DNA of 8,290 nucleotides from an uncultured Clostridia bacterium. Its GTDB lineage: Bacteria; Bacillota_A; Clostridia; Oscillospirales; Oscillospiraceae. A program made the translations under genes and the position numbers. Each line of letters starts with the position of its first letter. The stretch's first letter is position 1. Under the pieces are notes generated by a model that saw only the letters and a list, made by a program, of their open reading frames with translations, was not told the origin of the DNA and did not search any database. This document shows, piece after piece, positions 1 to 5,361 of the stretch. The stretch covers positions 1 through 8,290 of the forward strand of contig CASEPH010000294.1 in assembly GCA_949289625.1 (NCBI GenBank), read 5' to 3'.

Positions 1-516
1 TGGCTGAAACACTTTCAAAACGATTTTCAGCAGCTTCTATTTCGCCTCACACAAAAACACGGCATACCATCTTATCGTATCTTTTGCTCCAACCAGGAAA
101 ATGCCCAGCATCCAAACTCTAGTTTGAACCAGCTTTTAGGCTGGGAAGAGGAGTTGATTGATAATTATGCCAGGTTTTTAGTCACCGAGCTGCCGGATAC
201 CATTGTCAAACGCGCCCAAAGATATATCCTTCAAAATTTGGACCAAGACCTGAGCAGAGAGAGAATTGCATCCAATGTGTTTATTAGCGGTGGTTATTTG
301 GGCAGACTGTTTAAAAAGGAATTGCATATGAGCATATCAGAGTATGTGTTTAGCGAGCGGATGAGATTGGCGGCACAGCTTTTAGAAATGACAGACCAAT
401 ATGTCACTACAATTGCGGTTAGCGTGGGGTATTCGAATTTTCCATATTTCTCAACACAGTTTAAAAAGTACAGTGGAGAAACGCCTGTGGAATACAGGAA
501 ACGGTTTCGGAAATGA
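1..516 (+). CDS. AraC-family transcriptional regulator, C-terminal part (5' end outside window)
   Basis: The frame is open from the first base, so this is the last 171 residues of a longer protein. Residues about 69-171 form an AraC/XylS DNA-binding domain with two helix-turn-helix units. The first is around LSRERIASNVFISGGYLGRL. The second contains the family signature, seen as GYSNFPYFSTQFKKYSGETP followed by VEYR. About 68 residues upstream are predicted mostly helical and I do not recognise them. The sensor could be a receiver domain (YesN-like response regulators end this way) or a ligand-binding domain, and that part is not visible. A TTG at 124 could serve as a start but would leave a bare DNA-binding domain, and no good ribosome binding site precedes it. 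The gene converges on the DUF3792 gene, with a terminator between them. It is visibly more AT-rich than the minus-strand genes. Its target is unknown, and nothing ties it to the pilus operon. Confidence 0.87.
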   Translation, partial: WLKHFQNDFQQLLFRLTQKHGIPSYRIFCSNQENAQHPNSSLNQLLGWEEELIDNYARFLVTELPDTIVKRAQRYILQNLDQDLSRERIASNVFISGGYLGRLFKKELHMSISEYVFSERMRLAAQLLEMTDQYVTTIAVSVGYSNFPYFSTQFKKYSGETPVEYRKRFRK

Positions 517-557
517 GGCTATGTTGGCTGATTAGGATGCTGTATTAGGAAAAGAAA

Positions 558-596
558 GCCATGAGGTCAGGATGAATCGACTCCTGACCTCATGGC
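558..596. terminator. Bidirectional intrinsic terminator between convergent genes
   Basis: A perfect 15-bp inverted repeat (558-572 with 582-596, loop of 9) lies between the stops of the AraC-type gene (516) and the DUF3792 gene (617). On the plus strand it is followed by ATTTTGTTT. On the minus strand it is followed by TTTCTTTT. Both directions therefore have a stem plus U-rich tail, with the minus-strand tail the better one. It begins about 20 bases after the DUF3792 stop and about 41 bases after the AraC stop. Confidence 0.92.
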
Positions 597-616
597 ATTT
601 TGTTTATCGAACTCCA

Positions 617-1006
617 TTATCGTCTGCGTTTTGCTCGGGAGGAGAGTATGGCGCCCATCACACTTCCGACTAGGGCGCATACAGGAATTCTCCAAAGGGC
701 AGTACCCATAGAACCAAAAATCAGCCCCCGCAGCACAAAAATCAGCAGCAGATAAACGGCACAGGCAGAAAGGCACAAGGGCAGTCTGGTGCCGTCAGCT
801 TTTTTCCCGCAGACCAGAGCCCCCAGAAAGGTTGCCAGCACGGTGATGCCGCACACCAGAATCGTCATGTGCTGTGGCGGCAATGCGCCGGTTTCCATTA
901 GTGCGGCGCCTAACGCTGCCAAGGCCATGGAAAGCAGCATGGTCACCGCCAGTCCCGTACCCATGGCCCAAAGCTTGACCGGGACCCCTGTTGTAGTTGA
1001 TTTCAT
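617..1006 (-). CDS. DUF3792 / TIGR04086-family small integral membrane protein
   Basis: This is a 129-residue, very hydrophobic protein. It has four likely membrane helices at about residues 13-36, 47-67, 74-94 and 103-121, and a basic end (RAKRRR) that should stay in the cytoplasm. Size, helix pattern and position right after yajC match the TIGR04086 (DUF3792, YrzE-like) family of Firmicutes, whose function is not known. The family call rests on recognition of the pattern and context, not on a catalytic motif. The start at 1006 has AGAGGAG seven bases upstream, but that site lies inside a strong hairpin (1014-1055). It is the last gene of the tgt-yajC operon and is followed by an intrinsic terminator. 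Linkage to yajC suggests a link to membrane protein export, which is inference only. Confidence 0.82.
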   Translation of the reverse strand: MKSTTTGVPVKLWAMGTGLAVTMLLSMALAALGAALMETGALPPQHMTILVCGITVLATFLGALVCGKKADGTRLPLCLSACAVYLLLIFVLRGLIFGSMGTALWRIPVCALVGSVMGAILSSRAKRRR

Positions 1007-1013
1007 AGCAAAA

Positions 1014-1055
1014 CTCCTCTCGCAGTACTCTCAAGAAAAGAGTATGCGAGAGGAG
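1014..1055 (-). promoter_or_regulatory. Hairpin covering the ribosome binding site of the DUF3792 gene
   Basis: In the yajC-DUF3792 gap, bases 1039-1055 pair with 1014-1031, giving 17 base pairs with one bulged base (1025) and a 7-base loop. In the minus-strand mRNA the 3' arm contains the whole AGAGGAG Shine-Dalgarno site, seven bases before the ATG at 1006. Folding would hide the site from ribosomes. The 3' arm is followed by only four U residues, so it could also act as a weak terminator or attenuator. No coding sequence overlaps it, and the yajC stop is at 1071-1073. Confidence 0.75.
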
Positions 1056-1070
1056 CAAAAACTTTCCGCT

Positions 1071-1403
1071 TTATTTTGTTTCTGTGGTCTGGGTTCCCTT
1101 GGTGGAAATTGCCCACCGGGCAAGCTGGATCCGAACCCGGTCCTCGCTGGTTTCGATGGTGACAAGGTCGTCCTTGATATGGACCACACGACCGATGATG
1201 CCTCCGATGGTGGTAATCTCGTCACCCACGGACAGGGCGTTGCGCATTTCGTTCAGTGCCTTTTTCTTCTTGTTTTCCGGCCGGATCAGCAGGAAGTAGA
1301 ACACCACGATCAGGACCGCAAAGGGCAAAATGGTTGTCAGCAGGCTGACGGCGGTTCCGCCGGTACTCGAGGTTTCAGTCAGCACTACATGAAATGGATT
1401 CAT
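1071..1403 (-). CDS. yajC: Preprotein translocase-associated subunit YajC
   Basis: YajC is a small membrane protein that associates with the SecDF part of the Sec translocase and assists protein export. The protein has the family layout. It begins with a short extracytoplasmic N-terminus and one membrane helix at about residues 19-40. The conserved IRPENKKKK stretch follows, then a soluble domain with the VGDEITTIGGIIGRVVHI core. Two in-frame ATGs exist, at 1409 and 1403. The GGAGG at 1411-1415 is one base from the first and seven from the second, so I chose 1403 (110 residues, starting MNPF). It lies 67 bases after tgt with a possible own promoter in the gap. The gene order tgt-yajC is widespread in bacteria. 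Length is normal for the family. Confidence 0.95.
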   Translation of the reverse strand: MNPFHVVLTETSSTGGTAVSLLTTILPFAVLIVVFYFLLIRPENKKKKALNEMRNALSVGDEITTIGGIIGRVVHIKDDLVTIETSEDRVRIQLARWAISTKGTQTTETK

Positions 1404-1434
1404 AAACATTCCTCCGATTTGTTAATTCGCTCCT

Positions 1435-1463
1435 ATTATACGGGTTTGGCAGTGAGAATGCAA
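1435..1463 (-). promoter_or_regulatory. Possible internal sigma-A promoter upstream of yajC
   Basis: On the minus strand, TTGCAT (1458-1463) is followed after 17 bases by a perfect TATAAT (1435-1440), in the non-coding gap between the tgt stop (1471) and yajC. The -10 element and spacing are ideal, but the -35 matches consensus at only three of six positions. It could give yajC and the DUF3792 gene some transcription independent of tgt. Confidence 0.45.
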
Positions 1464-1470
1464 GGACAAG

Positions 1471-2601
1471 TTACAGTTTTCTTGCAAGCTTTTCGGAATA
1501 TTCTGCCCGGAAAGCTGCAAACTGGCCCTGATCCAAGGCCTGACGGATCCGCTCCGTCAATTTGTTGTAAAAATAGAGATTGTGCATCACGGCCAAACGC
1601 ATGGCCAGCATCTCTTCTGCTTTGAACAGATGGCGGAGATAGCTTCTTGTATAGCGGCGGCACACCGGACAGTCGCAATCTGGATCGATGGGCTGGCTGT
1701 CGTAGATATATTTGGCGTTTTTGATGTTGATGGAGCCCTGCCAGGTAAAAAGTCGGCCATGGCGAGCATTTCTGGCAGGCATCACGCAGTCGAAAAAGTC
1801 GATACCCCTAGCCACACCCTCGATGATATTGCTGGGCGTCCCCACACCCATAAGATACCGGGGCTTGTTCTCCGGCGTATGAGGGGCAAGAACATCCAGA
1901 ATATGATACATGGTTTCGGTGGATTCGCCCACCGCCAGTCCTCCAATGGCAATGCCACCCAGGGGAAGCTGGCGGAGCTGTTCCATGTGCCAGATCCGCA
2001 GATCGTCATAGGTGCCGCCTTGGTTGATGCCAAACAAAACCTGCCCCGGATTGACCGTATCCGGCAAGCTATTGAGTCGCTCTAGTTCTGAAATGCATCG
2101 CAAAAGCCAGCGTTGGGTACGCTCCACGGAGTTTTTCACATAGGAATAGGGGGCTGGGTTTTCTACGCACTCGTCAAATGCCATGGCAATGTCCGAGCCC
2201 AGATTGGACTGGATCTGGATGCTTTCCTCTGGCCCCATAAAAATCCGGTGGCCGTCCAAATGGGAGGCGAAGGTGACACCTTCCTCCGTAATCTTCCGCA
2301 GCCCGGAAAGGGAAAACACTTGAAATCCGCCGGAGTCCGTCAGGATGGGGCCGTTCCAGGTCATGAACTGATGAAGCCCTCCCATGGCTCGAACCACTTG
2401 GTCTCCGGGCCGCAGATGCAGGTGATAGGTGTTACTGAGCTCTACCTGCGTTCCGATATTCTCCAAATCTTCGGCGCTCAGGGCGCCTTTAATGGCCCCC
2501 TGGGTCCCCACATTCATAAAAACCGGTGTCTGAACCACTCCGTGGGGGCAGGTAAATACGCCTCTTCTAGCCAAGCCTTCCTGTTTGATAAGCTGAAACA
2601 T
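1471..2601 (-). CDS. tgt: tRNA-guanine(34) transglycosylase (queuine tRNA-ribosyltransferase)
   Basis: This enzyme exchanges guanine at the wobble position of tRNAs with GUN anticodons for preQ1, the committing step of queuosine formation on tRNA. The 376-residue length is typical of bacterial Tgt. Asp89 in TDSGGFQVFSL corresponds to the general acid/base aspartate. Asp271 in FFDCVMPARNARHG corresponds to the nucleophile. GGLAVGES at 220-227 is the base-recognition loop in its bacterial form. Zinc ligands are Cys309, Cys311, Cys314 and His340, with the same spacing as in characterised enzymes. The start at 2601 is fixed by TTGGAGA, with GGAG seven bases upstream, and by a promoter ending about 30 bases before it. 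It is the first gene of the tgt-yajC-DUF3792 operon. QueA and the preQ1 synthesis genes are not in the window. Confidence 0.98.
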   Translation of the reverse strand: MFQLIKQEGLARRGVFTCPHGVVQTPVFMNVGTQGAIKGALSAEDLENIGTQVELSNTYHLHLRPGDQVVRAMGGLHQFMTWNGPILTDSGGFQVFSLSGLRKITEEGVTFASHLDGHRIFMGPEESIQIQSNLGSDIAMAFDECVENPAPYSYVKNSVERTQRWLLRCISELERLNSLPDTVNPGQVLFGINQGGTYDDLRIWHMEQLRQLPLGGIAIGGLAVGESTETMYHILDVLAPHTPENKPRYLMGVGTPSNIIEGVARGIDFFDCVMPARNARHGRLFTWQGSINIKNAKYIYDSQPIDPDCDCPVCRRYTRSYLRHLFKAEEMLAMRLAVMHNLYFYNKLTERIRQALDQGQFAAFRAEYSEKLARKL

Positions 2602-2631
2602 ATGCAGTCTCCAATGTCAAGTAATAGGAAG

Positions 2632-2660
2632 ATTATACCCTGTGAAAATTCGATTGTCAA
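2632..2660 (-). promoter_or_regulatory. tgt: Sigma-A promoter of the tgt-yajC-DUF3792 operon
   Basis: On the minus strand, a perfect TTGACA (2655-2660) and a perfect TATAAT (2632-2637) are separated by 17 bases. Transcription should start near 2625, giving a leader of about 24 bases before the tgt ATG, which includes the GGAG site at 2609-2612. This is a consensus promoter, which suggests strong constitutive expression. Confidence 0.9.
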
Positions 2661-2680
2661 ACCATCTTTCCATTCATGAT

Positions 2681-2709
2681 GGAGGCGTGACATTTGCTGT
2701 CACGCCTCC
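2681..2709 (-). terminator. GC-rich hairpin at the end of the pilus operon
   Basis: A perfect 12-bp stem (2681-2692 with 2698-2709, loop of 5) starts 16 bases after the stop of the last sortase gene and ends about 20 bases before the tgt -35 element. Position and strength suggest the end of the pilus transcript. Neither strand has a run of T after the stem, so it is not a canonical intrinsic terminator. It may instead protect the 3' end of the message or need a protein factor. Confidence 0.55.
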
Positions 2710-2725
2710 TATACAGATGATATAA

Positions 2726-3445
2726 TTATGCAGCATCCACACTTTTGCAACGTACTGTGAGCCTGGCTTGACCACCGATGGTACAGGTAAACAGAGTCAA
2801 GTCCCATCCGTCGGTCAATGCATTTTCCAAAGCTGTTGGGGTCAGTTTTTGAATCTCAGCCACCTCGAAGAAAAATGTGTTGCCGTTTACGTCAGTCACG
2901 ATTACGGAATCTCCCGGTACTAGATAGCTAAGGCTTCCAAAATGTGCGTTGTAGTTGTGGGCGGCAATGACCAGATTATTTTGATATACGGAACCTGCAT
3001 AGCGGCATGGTGCAGTCCGCAACGCCTCATAGCTCCAAGAGTTGATCACCGGCAGTTTCAGATCCAGTGGCGGAATCTCTAAAATCCCAATATAGAGATT
3101 CCCATCGATCTCTATCGTCGGCATCGTTTCAGGGTACGACGTTTGTTCCAAAGCAGGGGAGGGCAGTGCAGTCACAACGGCTGGCAAATGATCCGAGGTC
3201 TCCGCATCTACCTGGGAATCGGATGGAACAACCTCCGATGGAGCCAGGGACTGGGTTGGGGTATTTTCTTCTGCTTCCGAAGGGATCATCTGGTGCTCCA
3301 ACGAAGCCAAAACGGTCTGAGTAACCCTATCCGCCCGATGCTCATCCCAGATATTGTATACAGTCAGCATCAAAGCCCCTGCCAGCAAAATTAGACCAAT
3401 CCCCATCAGCCAGGCGCCGGGCCTGGATCTTTTCTTAGCTGCCAT
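2726..3445 (-). CDS. Sortase, non-class-C type, last gene of the pilus operon (putative pilus-anchoring sortase)
   Basis: This is a 239-residue transpeptidase. It has an N-terminal membrane anchor (about 11-30), a Pro/Ser/Thr/Glu-rich linker (31-109) and a sortase barrel (about 110-239). The likely catalytic triad is His163 in IAAHNYNAHFG, Cys221 in LTLFTCT and Arg228 in QARLTV. It has no C-terminal membrane helix and no lid segment, so it is not a class C pilin polymerase. I cannot place it firmly in class A, B, D or E. The usual Gly before the catalytic His is Ala. Its ATG lies inside the preceding pilin gene (11-base overlap) and has no clear ribosome binding site, so translation is probably coupled to the pilin. 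Close coupling to the IPQTG pilin suggests it processes that protein, for example to attach the pilus to the wall. The sortase fold is certain; the role is inferred. Confidence 0.9.
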   Translation of the reverse strand: MAAKKRSRPGAWLMGIGLILLAGALMLTVYNIWDEHRADRVTQTVLASLEHQMIPSEAEENTPTQSLAPSEVVPSDSQVDAETSDHLPAVVTALPSPALEQTSYPETMPTIEIDGNLYIGILEIPPLDLKLPVINSWSYEALRTAPCRYAGSVYQNNLVIAAHNYNAHFGSLSYLVPGDSVIVTDVNGNTFFFEVAEIQKLTPTALENALTDGWDLTLFTCTIGGQARLTVRCKSVDAA

Positions 3446-4424
3446 GGCGATGACGTAGCCAGCCGATCACGAACAGCAGCATACCGGCCAACGCCAGCAG
3501 CGGTACCGGCCACCAAAGCATTCCGGTCTGGGGAATCCGGCCCGGCGTCGGGGTAGGCGACGGCTGTGGACTGGGCGTTGGAGAGATAGAAGGGGATGGC
3601 GAAGGCTCCGGCTCCCGATATGCGTTGGTGATGGTGTAGAGGATTCCCTCACGATTTACCGAAACAGTGTATGCTTCGGGGACGGATTCCTCCACCACCT
3701 GCCACTGGACAGAGGAATCCAGGTCTACCCAGGTGTATTGCCATCCGTTTTCCTCGCTGAGATACACCGTATCATATACTTGCCCGTCCTTCAGCAGCTG
3801 CACCTGAATCCGTTCCGGGCGGTGGGCTTCATAGCCTTCGTCCTTCCAGATTTTAATTACCTGACAGCTGGTGGGCTCCGGCTCATATTCCTCAACATCA
3901 AATTTACAATTGGCGGTCACGTCATAGACCCAGGTATTGTGCTGCTCATCCAAATTCGGCAGGCTCACCAGGAAGGGCTCCGGAACGTAATACTGATCGC
4001 CGCAGTCATAGGTAGCCCCCACCACCAAATACAGTCCAGTGGTCAGACCGGAAAATACTGCGTCTCCGTGGGCGTCGGTCTGGTCGGTTTGCAGGGGCGT
4101 CAGGCCGTCCCGGCTCACATACCCCACCAACGTCTGGGCCAAATCCCGCCATCCGGAGCTGTCTAGCCCGTTGAGATTGACGGGATATTGCGCAAAGCTC
4201 CCGGTCAGGGTAAAATTGGCGTCCTCAGACACGTTGGCTACCTGGTACAGCCGAAAGGACGCTCCCGAAATCCCTGCTCCATCCTGGCCAAAGTACACCG
4301 TCAGCGTGCAGGTATTTTCAGTCTTAATCCCATCCGCAGCGAAACCGGGAATGAGCAGGCTTCCCAAAAGGACCAGGGATGCCAGAAAGATCATCAGGAA
4401 ACGTTTTATGTATGCTCGTTTCAT
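3435..4424 (-). CDS. Cna_B-type minor pilin, putative pilus base subunit with IPQTG sorting signal
   Basis: This is a 329-residue secreted surface protein. Residues 1-30 are a signal peptide. Residues 33-174 form a pilin-type domain ending in VTANCK, where Lys174 is a candidate isopeptide donor. Residues 186-269 are a Cna_B domain, with Lys191, Glu245/246 and Asn267 placed as for an internal isopeptide bond. Residues 271-295 are a Pro/Ser/Thr stalk. IPQTG (297-301) is followed by a membrane helix and the tail RHRHGS. The start at 4424 has GAGGTG six bases upstream and gives a clean signal peptide; a start at 4451 would add nine residues before it. Small size, wall-type stalk and a sorting motif unlike the LPETG of its neighbours suggest a base pilin. 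Four cysteines (39, 141, 173, 187) in the extracellular part could form disulfides. It lies 28 bases after the class C sortase and overlaps the second sortase. Confidence 0.87.
   Translation of the reverse strand: MKRAYIKRFLMIFLASLVLLGSLLIPGFAADGIKTENTCTLTVYFGQDGAGISGASFRLYQVANVSEDANFTLTGSFAQYPVNLNGLDSSGWRDLAQTLVGYVSRDGLTPLQTDQTDAHGDAVFSGLTTGLYLVVGATYDCGDQYYVPEPFLVSLPNLDEQHNTWVYDVTANCKFDVEEYEPEPTSCQVIKIWKDEGYEAHRPERIQVQLLKDGQVYDTVYLSEENGWQYTWVDLDSSVQWQVVEESVPEAYTVSVNREGILYTITNAYREPEPSPSPSISPTPSPQPSPTPTPGRIPQTGMLWWPVPLLALAGMLLFVIGWLRHRHGS
3540..3614 (-). repeat. Proline-rich (P-S/T)n repeat encoding the wall-spanning stalk
   Basis: Twenty-five codons encode an imperfect Pro-Ser/Pro-Thr alternation between the Cna_B domain and the IPQTG signal of the minor pilin. 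Such segments span peptidoglycan in wall-anchored proteins. The imperfect repeat could change length by slippage. Confidence 0.8.
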
Positions 4425-4452
4425 CCACTTCACCTCGCTAACAATCAGCAAT

Positions 4453-5280
4453 CTATTTTCTGCGCCGCAGGTGCCGTAAGGGCAGCAGCGCCAAAAGCGA
4501 CAAAATCAACAATATGGGAATCGCCACCACCGACGCTACCACCAGTGTATCGATCTGCACAGCGTCGGCTGTAATACGGATCTGGTCAGAAGCGGATCCT
4601 TCCACCACACGACGTCCACGCACCAGCAGGCGATGGGAATTGACACCATAGGGGGTGCAGGTGACCAGGGTACACAGATCTTCACCCGGTTCGATTTCCA
4701 GCAGAGACAAGTCATCCGGCTCCACTATGCGAATTTGATCCACCTCATAGGTCAGCACTTCGTCCAGGATCCGCAGCCGGAAGGTGTCGCCCAGATCCAG
4801 CTGATCCAGATCGGTAAACAGCTTTGCAGAGGGCAAACCACGATGGCCGGATATGACGCAGTGGGTACTTTCACCACCTACGGGCAGGGAAGTTCCGTCA
4901 ATATGTCCGATAGCTGTCTGGAGCACAGCCTCGTCCACACCGTGGTAGATGGGAAGGAGGACCTGAATGGAGGGAATCTCCACATATCCCATCACCCCGC
5001 TGCCCGCAACGTTCAGCAGCCCCTCATATCGGCTGATCTCCTCCTCTGTGGGGTAAAAACGGTCCGGATGATCCAACAGTTCCGCATTGTAGGCCTGGGC
5101 GTCACACAATAGCTGGCGGTAACTCTGATCGTCCATGGCAGCCACCGCCTGGGTGTAATCTGCAATGGCTCGAGACTGCCGTGTTTCATTCCAGAGGTCG
5201 CTGACAAGCGGATACAGCATCAGGGACAGTCCTGCAAGAAGCACCAGGATCAGCGCTATGGTAGATTTTTTGTGTTTCAT
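4453..5280 (-). CDS. srtC: Class C sortase (pilin polymerase)
   Basis: Pilus-specific sortases cut the LPXTG-type signal of pilins and join them by isopeptide bonds to a lysine of the next subunit. The 275-residue protein has an N-terminal membrane helix (about 8-26) and a lid region (about 66-90). The catalytic barrel contains GYVEIPSIQVLLPIYHG, His146 in SGHRGLPSAKLF, Cys208 in TLVTCTPYGVNSHRLLVRG and Arg217. A second membrane helix (245-268) with a basic tail is the mark of class C. The start at 5280 is preceded by AAGGAGA with eight bases of spacing; a GTG at 5352 gives an unlikely cytoplasmic extension. The lid lacks a clear Asp-Pro-aromatic motif and has HPDRF instead. It lies between the major pilin and the IPQTG pilin. 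Its likely substrates are the LPETG major pilin and the LPETG adhesin. Confidence 0.96.
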   Translation of the reverse strand: MKHKKSTIALILVLLAGLSLMLYPLVSDLWNETRQSRAIADYTQAVAAMDDQSYRQLLCDAQAYNAELLDHPDRFYPTEEEISRYEGLLNVAGSGVMGYVEIPSIQVLLPIYHGVDEAVLQTAIGHIDGTSLPVGGESTHCVISGHRGLPSAKLFTDLDQLDLGDTFRLRILDEVLTYEVDQIRIVEPDDLSLLEIEPGEDLCTLVTCTPYGVNSHRLLVRGRRVVEGSASDQIRITADAVQIDTLVVASVVAIPILLILSLLALLPLRHLRRRK

Positions 5281-5305
5281 ACAGGGTTCTCCTTGTTGCT
5301 GCCCA

Positions 5306-5329
5306 GCCCGGGAGGAAAACCTCCCGGGC
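5306..5329 (-). promoter_or_regulatory. Strong hairpin between the major pilin and class C sortase genes
   Basis: A perfect 10-bp, almost all G/C stem (5306-5315 with 5320-5329) with a 4-base loop lies 32 bases after the major pilin stop and about 11 bases before the sortase ribosome binding site. In the minus-strand transcript the loop is UUUU and no U-run follows the stem, so full termination is unlikely. Stabilising the upstream pilin message, RNA processing, or partial attenuation would each fit a need for more pilin than sortase. Confidence 0.7.
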
Positions 5330-5361
5330 GTATGCAATTCATGTTCGGTCACATTTATTCG

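Noticed and set aside
517..616. Six-cysteine (ScfA-type) peptide gene often found after yajC-DUF3792 in Clostridia
   Set aside because: The gap holds only the bidirectional terminator; no short Cys-rich frame is present.
789..1625. Long plus-strand open frame opposite tgt, yajC and the DUF3792 gene
   Set aside because: It crosses three well-supported minus-strand genes, has low-complexity composition, no recognisable domain and no good ribosome binding site. It is a shadow of the real frames.
2615..2620. Second TTGACA on the minus strand just before tgt
   Set aside because: No -10-like hexamer lies 16-18 bases downstream, and it falls inside the predicted leader of the tgt transcript. The 2632-2660 promoter explains the gene.
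2694..2726. Possible plus-strand promoter (TTGCTG ... TATAAT)
   Set aside because: The spacing is 21 bases, the -35 overlaps the hairpin, and no plus-strand gene follows.
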